49,519 nt of DNA from Sphingomonas sp. CCH10-B3 (GTDB lineage Bacteria; Pseudomonadota; Alphaproteobacteria; Sphingomonadales; Sphingomonadaceae), in assembly GCF_001556185.1 (NCBI RefSeq), contig NZ_LSIJ01000082.1:1-49519 (forward strand), written 5' to 3'. The translations under genes and the position numbers were made by a program. Below are positions 11,486 through 20,079 of the stretch, piece by piece. Every line of letters starts with the position of its first letter. Position 1 is the stretch's first letter. The notes beneath the pieces were generated by a model. That model had not been told where the DNA came from. It did not search any database and was given only the letters and a program-made list of their open reading frames with translations.

Positions 11486-12547
11486 CTACCGCACCAGCCG
11501 GGTGACGTGCCCCATCTTCCGCCCGGGGCGTTGGGTCTTGCCGTAAAGGTGCAGGTGCGTGTCGGGCATGGCGAGCGCCGCGAGCCAGCCCTCGGCCTGA
11601 TCGCCGATCAGATTGTCCATCACCACTTCGCGCGCGGTGAGCCCGGTGTCGCCGAGCGGCAAGCCGCAAATCGCACGGATGTGATTCTCGAATTGCGAGG
11701 TCACGGCGCCTTCGATCGTCCAGTGCCCTGAGTTATGCACGCGCGGCGCCATTTCGTTGAACACCGGCCCGTCGGCGGTCGCGAAGAACTCACAGGCGAG
11801 TACCCCGACATAATCGAGCGTGTCGGCAATTCGGCCCGCCAGCACGGCGGCTTCGCTCCACAGGCGCGCGATTTCGGCAGGCGCAGGCAAAGTCGACCGC
11901 GCGAGGATGCCGTCGGCATGCTCGTTCCACGGCGGCGGATAGCTGACCATCGACCCGTCAGCCCCGCGCGCGACGATGATCGAGAATTCATGGCTGAAAT
12001 CGACAAAACCTTCGAGGATCGACGGCCGCTTGCCGACCGCGCTCCACGCCGCAGCGGCACCGCCCGCATCGCCGATCCGCGCCTGCCCCTTGCCGTCATA
12101 GCCCAGCCGAAGCGTCTTAAGGATCGCCGGCGCGCCGATTTCGGCCAGCGCCGACTCAAGATCGGCGAGCGTCGACACTTTCGCCCAGGGCGCCGTCCGG
12201 CCACCAAGTGCGGCGACGAAGCTCTTCTCGTTGACTCGGTCCTGCGCGATCGCGAGCGCAGCGGGCGCCGGATGGACCGGCACTTTTTCAGCGAGATAGT
12301 CGATCGGATCGAGCTCGATATTCTCGAATTCGTAAGTGATCACGTCGCACGCCGCAGCGAAATCGTCGAGCACGATGCGGTTCTGGTAATCGGCGCGAAT
12401 GAAGCTCGACGCGGTCTGCGCGGCGACCGCTTCCTCGTCGGGGGCGAGCACCAAGGTGCGATAGCCGAGCTGCGCCGCGGCCGCCCCGAGCATCCGCCCG
12501 AGCTGGCCCCCGCCGAGGATGCCGATCGTGCTGCCGGGGGGAATCAC
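11486..12547 (-). CDS. purK: 5-(carboxyamino)imidazole ribonucleotide synthase PurK
   Basis: A 353-aa ATP-grasp enzyme that carboxylates AIR to N5-CAIR with bicarbonate and ATP in purine synthesis. The N-terminus has [14 protein letters not shown], and [11 protein letters not shown] and [20 protein letters not shown] mark the ATP-grasp core. I place the start at a GTG (12547) whose GTGA overlaps the purE stop. A longer reading is open to 12589 but lies inside purE and adds no family sequence. The overlap implies translational coupling with purE, the next enzyme in the pathway. Confidence 0.95.
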   Translation of the reverse strand: MIPPGSTIGILGGGQLGRMLGAAAAQLGYRTLVLAPDEEAVAAQTASSFIRADYQNRIVLDDFAAACDVITYEFENIELDPIDYLAEKVPVHPAPAALAIAQDRVNEKSFVAALGGRTAPWAKVSTLADLESALAEIGAPAILKTLRLGYDGKGQARIGDAGGAAAAWSAVGKRPSILEGFVDFSHEFSIIVARGADGSMVSYPPPWNEHADGILARSTLPAPAEIARLWSEAAVLAGRIADTLDYVGVLACEFFATADGPVFNEMAPRVHNSGHWTIEGAVTSQFENHIRAICGLPLGDTGLTAREVVMDNLIGDQAEGWLAALAMPDTHLHLYGKTQRPGRKMGHVTRLVR

Positions 12548-13023
12548 GCCGGGTCGACCGCGACGCTGTCCGTCTGGGCCTGCCGCCACGCCTGCAACCG
12601 CGCGCTCAGCTCGGCATCCGCCAGCGCCAGAATCGCCGCTGCAAGCAGCGCGGCATTTTTCGCGCCCGGCTTGCCGATCGCAAGCGTGCCGACCGGAATG
12701 CCAGCGGGCATCTGCACGATCGAAAGCAGGCTATCCATGCCGTCCAAAGCCTTCGACTGCACCGGCACGCCGAGTACCGGCAGATGCGTCATCGACGCGG
12801 CCATTCCCGGCAAATGCGCCGCCCCGCCCGCGCCTGCGATGATGACCTTTAGGCCGCGCCCCGCCGCCCCGGTCGCATAGTCATAAAGCCGCTGCGGGGT
12901 CCGATGCGCCGACACCACTTTGCTTTCGTGCGGCACGCCGAGTTCGCTCAGCAGATCGGCGGCATGGTGCATCGTCTCCCAGTCGGAGGTGCTGCCCATG
13001 ATGATGCCGACCTGCGCGCTCAT
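12544..13023 (-). CDS. purE: N5-CAIR mutase PurE
   Basis: A 159-aa class I PurE, which converts N5-CAIR to CAIR. It has [13 protein letters not shown] at residues 6-18, [13 protein letters not shown], and [24 protein letters not shown], the active-site and octamer-core signatures. Length equals the bacterial norm (about 160). It lies directly upstream of purK with a 4-base overlap, the usual purEK arrangement. Confidence 0.97.
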   Translation of the reverse strand: MSAQVGIIMGSTSDWETMHHAADLLSELGVPHESKVVSAHRTPQRLYDYATGAAGRGLKVIIAGAGGAAHLPGMAASMTHLPVLGVPVQSKALDGMDSLLSIVQMPAGIPVGTLAIGKPGAKNAALLAAAILALADAELSARLQAWRQAQTDSVAVDPA

Positions 13024-13070
13024 CGCACCGGGTTAGCGGCTGGTTCACGGTGGCGCAACAAGAGCGCGCC

Positions 13071-14231
13071 CTATCGTACTACCGCATAGGCGGCCCGCAC
13101 ATCGCCATATGTCTCGACCGAGCGCCAATATTCGGCGATGGATGCGGGCCGCTGACGTATCTCGACGGCAAAGCGGTCGCGCGCCTCGGCCCAGGTCTCC
13201 TCGGTCACGAACTGGCGGTCGATGGTGCAGCCCGTCAGCGCGGCAAAGGGTGCGAGGAAGACATAGCCATCGGCCAGTGCCGCCAGCTCGAAGCGCGTGC
13301 TGCCCGCGGCATAGAGGCTGGTGTCGGCGAGTGCGCCGACCGGGCTTCCCACGAGGTCGAAACCCGACGGTTGATCGCCAAGCGATCGCATCATCCGCTC
13401 GATCGCACCACCGGCCGGCTGGACGAGCCGGATGCCGCCCTGGTCTGCGCTGGGGAATGGCTGGTGGAGCAGGATCGATCTGACCCGCCCCGGCCTCATC
13501 GCCAGCAGCAGATTGCCAAGATGCCGCCGGTCTTCGCGCACGAAATTCGGCGCGTTATAATCATAGCTGCGCGCAGCGTAGTGCGTCGTTGCATGGATCG
13601 TTCCGACCAATGCCAGCATCTTTTGACGACGGTCGAGAATTTCGGTCTTGATCCGCCGCGCGCGGAAAGCATCGATTGGCCCGCGCGCGAAGATCATCGC
13701 TGCCCTGGCTGGGGTCAGTACGGGCCCCGCAGCGCGCCAGTTGTAGCGATAGCTGAGGTTCAGGATACGAAACGCCGGGGAGCCTGTCGGGCGTCGCCGG
13801 TTGAAGGCCCATGCCGCACGGTACACATCAAGATATTCGCGGTAAGCCCAGGCAGTGTCATAGCCGAACATGATCCGGCGCGCCGCTGCTTCATCATAAT
13901 CACGCCCGGTGACGAGCGCGTCGAGCGCCGCCTGATCCTCGACCGCGCCGAATTCCATTCCCAGCGTGGTGATGCCGGCGGCGTGCAACCGGGGAATTAG
14001 CTGCTGGACGAACAGCAGATTCTGCCGCACCCGATGGTCCTCACCGAGCAGAACGATGTCGGCGTGGCGGAACTGCCGCACGACATAATCGACCGGATCT
14101 TGGCGGTGCTGCCGTAGCCACGCGGTCGCCCTCGTCTCATTGGAGGCCCGGGCCACCCCCCGATCCATCGCCGCCAGCAGAACCACGATGAGGATGATGC
14201 GGATCAGGTCGCGCGCCCGATATTGTTTCAA
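13071..14231 (-). CDS. ChaN/TIKI-superfamily (EreA-like fold) exported protein
   Basis: A 386-aa protein with an N-terminal hydrophobic segment (about residues 9-22) that looks like a signal peptide. ADIVLLGEDH at about residue 57 and TLGMEFG about 35 residues later match the conserved Gly-Glu-x-His and Glu-Phe motifs of the ChaN/TIKI/erythromycin-esterase superfamily. ChaN members bind haem; TIKI members are proteases; EreA members are esterases. Which activity applies is not decidable here. The start is a TTG preceded by GAGGAG at a 9-base spacing; the alternative internal ATG would remove the signal peptide. It lies between gpmA and purE in a same-strand run with short gaps (36 and 47 bases). 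Confidence 0.6.
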   Translation of the reverse strand: MKQYRARDLIRIILIVVLLAAMDRGVARASNETRATAWLRQHRQDPVDYVVRQFRHADIVLLGEDHRVRQNLLFVQQLIPRLHAAGITTLGMEFGAVEDQAALDALVTGRDYDEAAARRIMFGYDTAWAYREYLDVYRAAWAFNRRRPTGSPAFRILNLSYRYNWRAAGPVLTPARAAMIFARGPIDAFRARRIKTEILDRRQKMLALVGTIHATTHYAARSYDYNAPNFVREDRRHLGNLLLAMRPGRVRSILLHQPFPSADQGGIRLVQPAGGAIERMMRSLGDQPSGFDLVGSPVGALADTSLYAAGSTRFELAALADGYVFLAPFAALTGCTIDRQFVTEETWAEARDRFAVEIRQRPASIAEYWRSVETYGDVRAAYAVVR

Positions 14232-14267
14232 TTGCGCCCGCTCCTCGGTCGTTTCCCCGGATCCTGC

Positions 14268-14954
14268 CTAGCGTTCGCTCAGATAGTAACGCTCGACCTC
14301 GCGGAGATCATCGTCGAGCTGGTACACGATCGGCTGGCCGGTCGGGATTTCGAGGCCGGTGATGTCGGCATCGGCAATGCCCGACAGATGCTTCACCAGC
14401 GCGCGCAGCGAATTGCCATGCGCCGAGATCAGCACGCGCTGGCCATCGCGCAAGGCTGGCGCGATTGTCGCTTCCCAATAGGGCAGCACGCGCGCGATCG
14501 TGTCCTTCAGGCTCTCGGTCGCGGGGACGGTGACCCCGGCATAGCGGCGGTCGTGCGTCAGATCGAACGGCGATCCAGCCTCCATCGGCGGCGGCGGGAC
14601 GTCGAAGCTGCGCCGCCAGATCTTGACCTGCTCGTCGCCGTGCTTGGTTGCGGTCTCGGCCTTGTCGAGCCCGGTCAGCCCGCCATAGTGGCGCTCGTTC
14701 AGCCGCCAGTCCTTCTCGACCGGCAACCACAGCCGCGCCATTTCCTCGAGCGCGAGATTGAGCGTCTTGATCGCGCGCGTCTGCAGCGAGGTGAAGCAAC
14801 GGTCGAAATCGAGACCCTTGTCGGCCATCAGCCGTCCGGCCGCGCGCGCTTCGTCTACGCCTTGCGCGGTCAGATCGACGTCCCACCAGCCAGTGAAGCG
14901 GTTTTCGAGATTCCACGCCGACTGGCCGTGGCGGATCAGGACGAGGGTGGGCAT
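14268..14954 (-). CDS. gpmA: 2,3-bisphosphoglycerate-dependent phosphoglycerate mutase
   Basis: A 228-aa histidine-phosphatase superfamily enzyme that interconverts 3- and 2-phosphoglycerate. [12 protein letters not shown] near residue 4 contains the phosphorylated His in [33 protein letters not shown] and [14 protein letters not shown] are dPGM signatures. The start (14954) gives the family-length protein; the frame is open further upstream to 15122 but that part has no family similarity and overlaps the neighbouring gene. Co-directional with the ChaN-like gene. Confidence 0.96.
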   Translation of the reverse strand: MPTLVLIRHGQSAWNLENRFTGWWDVDLTAQGVDEARAAGRLMADKGLDFDRCFTSLQTRAIKTLNLALEEMARLWLPVEKDWRLNERHYGGLTGLDKAETATKHGDEQVKIWRRSFDVPPPPMEAGSPFDLTHDRRYAGVTVPATESLKDTIARVLPYWEATIAPALRDGQRVLISAHGNSLRALVKHLSGIADADITGLEIPTGQPIVYQLDDDLREVERYYLSER

Positions 14955-15018
14955 GAAAGGGGGTCTCCGGCGTTTCACCGCGCCCCTAACGTTCGTGCCC
15001 GCCGAAGTCGAGGATGCT

Positions 15019-16137
15019 TCAGATATCGTCGATCTGCGCGGCCAGCACTTCGAGACACGCATGCGCGAGGCGGCGGCAGCGATCTGGTGACCAGCCGTGG
15101 ACCGGATCGGGATTGGCGTCATGGTCCTTGAACGGCATTTCGAGCGTCATCGCGACCGCGCCATAGCGTTCGGCGAGCTGGTTGGTCGACATCGCCAGAT
15201 TGGCCTTGCCCGCTGCCGATTTGGGATAGCCCATCTGCGTCTGGAAATCGGGCGTGTGCGCAGCGAGCGCGTTCTGGAACCGACAGAATTTGTCGCCAAG
15301 CGCGTCGGTCCAGCCCGGGATGCCTTCGAAACCGGCGGTGAAATTGGCCGGAATCGCTTCGTCGCCATGCGCGTCGATCGCAAACGCCACACCGGTCGCG
15401 TCCATGGCGTTGCGGACGCAAAGCACTTCGGGGCTGCGGCTCGGGCTCGGCTCAGCCCATTCGCGGTTCAGGTTCACGCCGACCGCATTGGTGCGCAAGT
15501 GGCCGCGCGCCGACCCGTCGGGGTTCATGTTGGGCACGATGTGGAAGGTCGCCTTGGCGAGCAGTGCTGCCGTCACTGGATCGCTCGTGTCGGCGAGCCG
15601 TTCGAGCACGCCTTCGATCCAATATTCGGCCATCGTCTCGCCGGGGTGCTGGCGGGCATAGATCCACACCGGCTTGGCCCCGGCGCCGACCGTGAAGCTG
15701 TCGATCGGCTGGCCGTCGATCGATCGCCCGAGCTCGCGATAGGCAAAGCCCGGCACCGCGGCGTAGCGCGCGACCAGCACATTGTGGCGCTCGATCGTGT
15801 AGGGCGCGAAATAGGCGAACCAGACCAGTTGGCTGTCGACCTGGTGGCTGATCTCCAGCACGCCGTTTTCATAGCGCGTGTCGGCAAGCGTCCAGACTTC
15901 GCGGTCGCGGCTGACCCGCGCACGATAGCCGGGCCAGCCCATCGGATACGCCGAACCCGCCGCATTCAGGATGCGCAAGGTCACCGTGCGGCCCTCTGCC
16001 CCCGCCACGCGGAAATAGAACCACTGGTAGAAATCCGAATCGCGATCCCGCACGATTTCGAGGTCGGCCACGTCGCCGTCGATGCCGACGACATGGATGT
16101 TGCCGCCGTCGAAGGCGCTGGTGATGCTGAACGTCAT
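15019..16137 (-). CDS. M14-type zinc carboxypeptidase, cytosolic carboxypeptidase (CCP)-like
   Basis: A 372-aa protein in two parts: an N-terminal beta domain beginning [13 protein letters not shown] and containing QWFYFRV, and an M14 catalytic domain. The zinc site reads [14 protein letters not shown] (His and Glu) with the later His in AIDAHGDE. The catalytic Glu is in [36 protein letters not shown] is the substrate-binding loop. The N-domain plus M14 layout is that of cytosolic carboxypeptidases, which in eukaryotes remove polyglutamate side chains; the bacterial substrate is unknown. No signal peptide. The ATG overlaps the stop of the upstream lipoprotein gene (ATGA), so the two are coupled. 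Confidence 0.88.
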   Translation of the reverse strand: MTFSITSAFDGGNIHVVGIDGDVADLEIVRDRDSDFYQWFYFRVAGAEGRTVTLRILNAAGSAYPMGWPGYRARVSRDREVWTLADTRYENGVLEISHQVDSQLVWFAYFAPYTIERHNVLVARYAAVPGFAYRELGRSIDGQPIDSFTVGAGAKPVWIYARQHPGETMAEYWIEGVLERLADTSDPVTAALLAKATFHIVPNMNPDGSARGHLRTNAVGVNLNREWAEPSPSRSPEVLCVRNAMDATGVAFAIDAHGDEAIPANFTAGFEGIPGWTDALGDKFCRFQNALAAHTPDFQTQMGYPKSAAGKANLAMSTNQLAERYGAVAMTLEMPFKDHDANPDPVHGWSPDRCRRLAHACLEVLAAQIDDI

Positions 16138-16736
16138 TTGACGCTGATAGTGCGCCCGGACTCGCCCGGAAACCCCTTGAACAGCGCCTGCGCCAATTTG
16201 CGCGCCGTTGCAGGCGGCTGCGCATCGGGCGAGCGGGTGTCGGCCTCGGTCAGCGCGCGACCTTCCCAGACAATCTCGCCCGCCGCACCGCGCCGGATCT
16301 GCACGCTGAGTTCGGTGACATAGGCTTCGCGTGCGCGCTTCTTGCCGACGCCGAAGGCGACGCTCGCCCCGCCGCCAACGCCGCCGCCGACACCACCACC
16401 GAAGCTGCCGCCGCCGATGCCGATCGTCACCGGCGACCGCGCCGGTTCGACCTCGCGGATCGTGCGCCCGACCGTGAAGCTGGCATAGAGCGGCGCGGCG
16501 GCGTCGCTCGACGGGGCGAAGCCCTGCGCGGCCATCGCGTCGCGAATCGCCGCGGCATAGAGATCGGCTTCGAGCGCGGCGATGTTGCTCAGCGCCGGGT
16601 TGGCCGCCACGATCACGCCGCCGCGATCGAGCGGGGCATTCAGGTGGAAACGTGTCACCTTCACGGGTGTTGCGGTTTCGCAGCCGCCCAGCACTGCCAT
16701 CGCCGTTGCCAGAGCCACCCACATCGTCTTGCGCAT
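16134..16736 (-). CDS. DUF4136-type lipoprotein
   Basis: A 200-aa predicted lipoprotein. It begins MRKTMWVALATAMAVLGGC with a lipobox LGGC at residues 16-19, so the mature protein starts at Cys19 and is lipid-anchored. The remainder resembles DUF4136 domains: a short first strand (VKVTRFHL), helices around YAAAIRDAMAAQGF, and a Gly-rich stretch (GGGSFGGGVGGGVGGG) before a final beta-alpha unit. The start at 16736 is chosen because it opens the signal peptide; the frame extends to 16835 without features. It overlaps the M14 peptidase gene by four bases. Confidence 0.82.
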   Translation of the reverse strand: MRKTMWVALATAMAVLGGCETATPVKVTRFHLNAPLDRGGVIVAANPALSNIAALEADLYAAAIRDAMAAQGFAPSSDAAAPLYASFTVGRTIREVEPARSPVTIGIGGGSFGGGVGGGVGGGASVAFGVGKKRAREAYVTELSVQIRRGAAGEIVWEGRALTEADTRSPDAQPPATARKLAQALFKGFPGESGRTISVK

Positions 16737-16820
16737 CGCCGGACCCTTTGCCGTTGTTACGCCCCCAACGCTCAATCGGCGAAATCGCTGCGCCGCGCCA
16801 CCCAAAAAGCAGTCGCAAGC

Positions 16821-16849
16821 TTGACTTGGCGCCACGGCATCTGTAGCGG
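16821..16849 (+). promoter_or_regulatory. Possible sigma-70 promoter for rpmJ
   Basis: TTGACT at 16821-16826, 17-base spacer, and a poor -10 (TAGCGG, 16844-16849), 46 bases before the rpmJ ATG. The -35 is good, the -10 weak, so this is tentative. Confidence 0.3.
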
Positions 16850-16894
16850 CGCGGACTTTCCAGAATTCAAGCTTAAACGAGAAGCGAATCGATC

Positions 16895-17020
16895 ATGAAG
16901 ATCCGCAATTCCCTGAAGTCGCTCAAGGGGCGTCATCGCGACAACCGCGTGATCCGCCGTCGTGGGCGCACCTATGTGATCAACAAGACCAATCGGCGCT
17001 TTAAGGCCCGTCAGGGCTGA
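16895..17020 (+). CDS. rpmJ: 50S ribosomal protein L36
   Basis: A 41-aa ribosomal protein of the large subunit: [19 protein letters not shown] at the start and [11 protein letters not shown] at the end. It is the zinc-free (C-minus) L36 form because the Cys/His ligands of the zinc-ribbon type are absent; Arg and Lys dominate. It stands alone rather than in the spc operon, which is common for this form in alphaproteobacteria. A strong hairpin follows four bases after the stop. Confidence 0.96.
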   Translation: MKIRNSLKSLKGRHRDNRVIRRRGRTYVINKTNRRFKARQG

Positions 17021-17024
17021 GGCA

Positions 17025-17047
17025 GCGGATTAGCCACGCTAATCCGC
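17025..17047 (+). terminator. Hairpin after rpmJ (terminator-like, no T tract)
   Basis: Perfect 10-bp stem GCGGATTAGC / GCTAATCCGC with a 3-base loop, starting 5 bases after the rpmJ stop. No T run follows, so it could protect the 3' end or act as a Rho-assisted terminator rather than an intrinsic one. Confidence 0.5.
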
Positions 17048-17089
17048 GATAGGCCGAAGCCCGGCCGGCGGCGCGGCAGCGCCGTTCGA

Positions 17090-17114
17090 CGACACGGGAT
17101 TTATTCCCGTGTCG
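17090..17114 (+). other. Hairpin in the leader of the HAD hydrolase gene
   Basis: Perfect 10-bp stem CGACACGGGA / TCCCGTGTCG with a 5-base loop, ending 5 bases before the AGGAG ribosome binding site (17120-17124). It may be a leader structure or a short extragenic palindrome. Confidence 0.5.
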
Positions 17115-17129
17115 GGTTCAGGAGCCAGA

Positions 17130-17747
17130 ATGAGCAAGCCAACTGCCGTCATCTTCGATGTCGGCAAGGTGCTATATGATTGGAGTCCGCGCTTTCTATA
17201 TGAGCGCCTGATCGACGACGATCGGGCGCTCGATTGCTTTCTGCGCGACGTGCTGACCACCGACTGGCATTTCCAGCACGACGCGGGGCGCCCCTTTGCC
17301 GAGACATCGGCCGAGCTGATCGCGCAATTCCCCGAGCATGAAGCGCTGATCCTCGCCTGGCGCGACCGTTATCTCGAAAGCATCGGCGATCCGATTCCCG
17401 GCGTCCACGCGATCGTCGCGGAGCTCGATGCAGCAGGCGTGCCGCTGTTCGTCATTTCCAATTTCAGCCACGAATTCTGGCCGCCGTTTCGCGCGCGCGA
17501 AGCGGCGCTGTTCGATCGCTTTCAGAGCTTCGTGATTTCGGGCGAGGAGCGGCTGATCAAGCCCGACCCCGCCATCTACCACCTCGCGCTCGACCGCTTC
17601 GGGCTGGCGGCGGAAGAAGCGTTCTTCACCGACGACAATGCGGCGAACGTCGCAGCGGCGGCGGCGCTCGGCATCCACGCCCACCATTTCACGGACGCGG
17701 TGTTGTTGCGAAAGGCGTTGGCAGAGGCCGGCCTGCTCGATTCTTAA
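17130..17747 (+). CDS. HAD-superfamily hydrolase (haloacid dehalogenase/phosphatase type)
   Basis: A 205-aa HAD phosphatase of the class with an alpha-helical cap. Motif I is VIFDVGKVLYDW near residue 7 (nucleophile Asp, though the family DxD is DVG here, as in YihX-like proteins). Motif II is FVISNFS, motif III the Lys in EERLIKPDPAIY, motif IV FFTDDNAANV. Residue order fits the YihX/alpha-D-glucose-1-phosphatase branch of HAD-IA. The start follows AGGAG by 5 bases; a GTG seven codons earlier lies in the leader hairpin and is less likely. Physiological substrate not known. Confidence 0.88.
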   Translation: MSKPTAVIFDVGKVLYDWSPRFLYERLIDDDRALDCFLRDVLTTDWHFQHDAGRPFAETSAELIAQFPEHEALILAWRDRYLESIGDPIPGVHAIVAELDAAGVPLFVISNFSHEFWPPFRAREAALFDRFQSFVISGEERLIKPDPAIYHLALDRFGLAAEEAFFTDDNAANVAAAAALGIHAHHFTDAVLLRKALAEAGLLDS

Positions 17748-17826
17748 TGACTGTAATTGGTGGGGAGCGGAAGGGCGGGTTTGGGCGCGTTCGTATCTGA
17801 CCCATTCCGTTCCTTTTGGTTCGTCG

Positions 17827-18061
17827 CCCCGTGCTTGACACGGGGCTTGGCTTTTCTTCGTCACCGCCGCTTACGATAACACGACATGGCGAAGGGCGGT
17901 TAGGTCTACATTATCGCCCGCAAAAAGCTGCTGAAGAAATGGCGACGCGAATGGAAGTTCGCGCTGATCGAGGCGGACAATCCGGCGTGGCTCGACCTGT
18001 GGGATCAATGGTTCGCCGGTAGCGGCGAAGAAAAAAACCCAGCCCCGTGTCAAGCACGGGG
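17827..18061. repeat. Inverted pair of CCCCGTGCTTGACACGGGG palindromes
   Basis: Left copy 17827-17845 and right copy 18043-18061 are inverse copies of the same 19-base sequence, and each arm is itself a palindrome (CCCCGTG / CACGGGG). The similarity continues inwards on both sides through a GGCTTGG / CCCAGCC segment, a T/A run and TTCG/CGAA, so about 45 bases are inversely repeated. The pair brackets the GIY-YIG relic, and the right copy runs into its last codons. Confidence 0.85.
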
Positions 18062-18077
18062 TGACGGTGGACTTTGA
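17886..18077 (+). pseudogene. Decayed GIY-YIG nuclease-family gene
   Basis: The frame reads MAKGG, then a TAG stop, then VYIIARKK and LKKWRREWKFALIEADNP, ending GDGGL and a stop. In intact small GIY-YIG proteins the start is typically MAKGGWVYIMA, so the TAG sits where a Trp (TGG) codon is expected. The C-terminal part matches the family's KKWRRxWKxxLIExxNPxWxDLW tail. About 40 residues, including the central Arg and Glu of the catalytic core, are missing between the two parts, with the frame kept. It is 64 codons against about 95-100 for the family. The last codons are supplied by the right-hand palindrome. Identification of the family rests on recalled patterns. The rest of the 384-base gap between the HAD gene and pyk holds only this relic and its repeats. 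Confidence 0.75.
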
Positions 18078-18131
18078 GGGTCGTTCCGTACGCGATGAAC
18101 GACCGTAACTGGAGGCGAAATCTGCCGTTCC

Positions 18132-19601
18132 CTACCCCCCATAGCCCTTCAGCTCGTCCCCAATGATCCGCACCACGTGCAGCACGTTGGTCGATCCCGG
18201 CGTGCCGAACGGCACCCCCGCCATCACGATCACCCGGTCGCCGGCCTTGGCGATTTTGTGGCGCAGCGCCATCCGCTTGGCTTTCGCGACCATTTCCTCG
18301 AACGAATCGACGTCGCGGGTGTGGACCGCGTGCGCGCCCCACAGCAGGCCGAGCCGCCGCGCGGTTTCGACCGAAGGCGTCAGCACCAGCAACGGCACCG
18401 ACGGGCGCTCGCGCGCGACGCGGCGTGCGGTCGATCCCGACTTGGTGAAGCAGATGATCGCCACCGCCGACACGGTCGCGGCGATGTTCTTCGCGGCTTC
18501 CGACAGCGCGTCGGCGGTGGTCGGATCGGGGCGGGTGATCGTGAAATGCACACGCTCGCCGTGCATCGGGTCGCGTTCGACGGCCTCCGCAATCGAATTC
18601 ATCATCGCGACCGATTCGACCGGCCACGCGCCCGCAGCACTTTCCGCCGACAGCATGATCGCGTCGGCACCGTCATAGACCGCCGTCGCGACGTCGGAGA
18701 CTTCGGCGCGCGTCGGCGAGGGCGCGGTGATCATCGATTCGAGCATCTGCGTCGCCACCACGACCGGCCGCCCCAGCCGTCGCGACACTTCGACGATGCG
18801 CTTCTGCAGCGGCGGCACTTGTTCGGGCGGCAGCTCGACGCCAAGATCGCCGCGCGCGACCATCACGCCGTCGCATTGCTCGACGATTTCCTCGAGCCGG
18901 TCGATCGCCGAGGGCTTTTCGATCTTGGCGAGCAGCGCCGCGCGGCCCTGAATTAGCATCCGCGCTTCGGCCAGATCGTCGGGGCGCTGGACGAACGACA
19001 GCGCGATCCAGTCGACCTTCTGGTCGAGCGCGAAGGCGAGGTCGCTGCGATCCTTCTCGGCCAGCGCCGCCATCGGCAGCACGACATCGGGAACGTTCAA
19101 CCCCTTGCTGTTCGACAGCGCGCCGCCGACTTCGACGCGGGTCTCGATCCGGTCGCCTTCGCAATCGACCACCCGGAGCACCAGCTTCCCGTCGTCGAGC
19201 AACAGCCGCGCACCGGGCGTGACGGCTTCGAAAATCTCGCGGTGGGGCAGCTCGACGCGGGTCGCGTCGCCCGGGGTCGCGTCGCGATCGAGGATGAAAG
19301 TGGCACCGGTCGCTAGCACCACCTTGCCGCCGTCGAACTTGCCGACGCGCAGCTTCGGCCCTTGCAGGTCGGCGAGGATGGTCGAGGGGCGACCGAGCTT
19401 GCGCTCCATCGCCCGGATCGCGTCGATCAGCGGGATTTTCGATGCCTGATCGCCGTGGCTCATGTTGATGCGGAAGGCATCGGCACCGGCGCGGAACAGC
19501 GCTTCGATCATCTCGGGCGTGCTGCTGGCGGGGCCAAGCGTCGCGAGCACGCGAACCTTGCGCAATCGCGGGCTGATCGCTTTCGACATCGGGGTCGGCA
19601 T
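18132..19601 (-). CDS. pyk: Pyruvate kinase
   Basis: A 489-aa pyruvate kinase, which makes pyruvate and ATP from phosphoenolpyruvate and ADP. RVLATLGPASSTPEMIE and RINMSHGD form the N-terminal active-site strand. DWIALSFVQRP and MVARGDLGVELPPEQVP carry the metal-binding Glu/Asp, and AIMLSAESAAGAWPVESV is the family signature. The C-terminal regulatory domain ends near GYGG. Start at 19601; the ATG four codons on (19589) is equally plausible. Divergent from the DUF1244 gene by 70 bases. Confidence 0.97.
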   Translation of the reverse strand: MPTPMSKAISPRLRKVRVLATLGPASSTPEMIEALFRAGADAFRINMSHGDQASKIPLIDAIRAMERKLGRPSTILADLQGPKLRVGKFDGGKVVLATGATFILDRDATPGDATRVELPHREIFEAVTPGARLLLDDGKLVLRVVDCEGDRIETRVEVGGALSNSKGLNVPDVVLPMAALAEKDRSDLAFALDQKVDWIALSFVQRPDDLAEARMLIQGRAALLAKIEKPSAIDRLEEIVEQCDGVMVARGDLGVELPPEQVPPLQKRIVEVSRRLGRPVVVATQMLESMITAPSPTRAEVSDVATAVYDGADAIMLSAESAAGAWPVESVAMMNSIAEAVERDPMHGERVHFTITRPDPTTADALSEAAKNIAATVSAVAIICFTKSGSTARRVARERPSVPLLVLTPSVETARRLGLLWGAHAVHTRDVDSFEEMVAKAKRMALRHKIAKAGDRVIVMAGVPFGTPGSTNVLHVVRIIGDELKGYGG

Positions 19602-19671
19602 TGGGGGCGCTCTCCTCGGCTTGTGCGTTGCTGCCTCTAGTGCCTATCTCGCAGCGCTCAAGGAGATTACG

Positions 19672-20049
19672 ATGACAGCCGATATCGATAGCATCGACGA
19701 CGCGGTCGCCGCCGCGGCCTTTCGCCGGCTCGTCCGCCATTTGCAGCACCGCACCGACGCGCAGAATGTCGACCTGATGGGGCTGGCGGGCTTCTGCCGC
19801 AATTGCCTTGGCGACTGGCTGAGCGAGGCGTCGGATGGCGCGCTCGACCAGGCGGTGGGGCGCGAGGCGGTGTACGGCATGCCCTATGCGCTGTGGAAAG
19901 CGACGCACCAGCTCGCCGCCACGCCCGAACAGCTCGCCCGGATGGAAGCGAGCGTCGCGCGCAACAAGCGCGAGGAGCGCCTCGACGACGCGCTCGACGA
20001 CAGCTTTCCGGCAAGCGACCCGCCATCGACGTCGATGCCGAACCGCTAA
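19672..20049 (+). CDS. DUF1244 family protein with C-terminal DSFPASDPPS motif
   Basis: A 125-aa protein. The first 80 residues fit DUF1244: FRRLVRHLQHRTDAQNVDLM, GFCRNCLGDWL (CxxC) and YGMPYALWKATHQ. Members are short alphaproteobacterial/gammaproteobacterial proteins of unknown role. Here a charged linker and the DSFPASDPPS motif follow, a short C-terminal tag seen on several unrelated alphaproteobacterial proteins. AAGGAG lies 7 bases before the ATG. The frame is open further upstream but that is within pyk's antisense strand. Confidence 0.82.
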   Translation: MTADIDSIDDAVAAAAFRRLVRHLQHRTDAQNVDLMGLAGFCRNCLGDWLSEASDGALDQAVGREAVYGMPYALWKATHQLAATPEQLARMEASVARNKREERLDDALDDSFPASDPPSTSMPNR

Positions 20050-20079
20050 GCGACGGTCGGGGGCTTCCCATCCAACCGC

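Noticed and set aside
15019..16818. 599-codon version of the M14 carboxypeptidase
   Set aside because: The extra N-terminal part lies in the lipoprotein gene in another frame; the ATGA overlap at 16134-16137 marks the true start.
17025..17114. Paired hairpins as a tRNA or structured riboswitch
   Set aside because: No T-loop, anticodon-arm or conserved riboswitch core; simple stems only.
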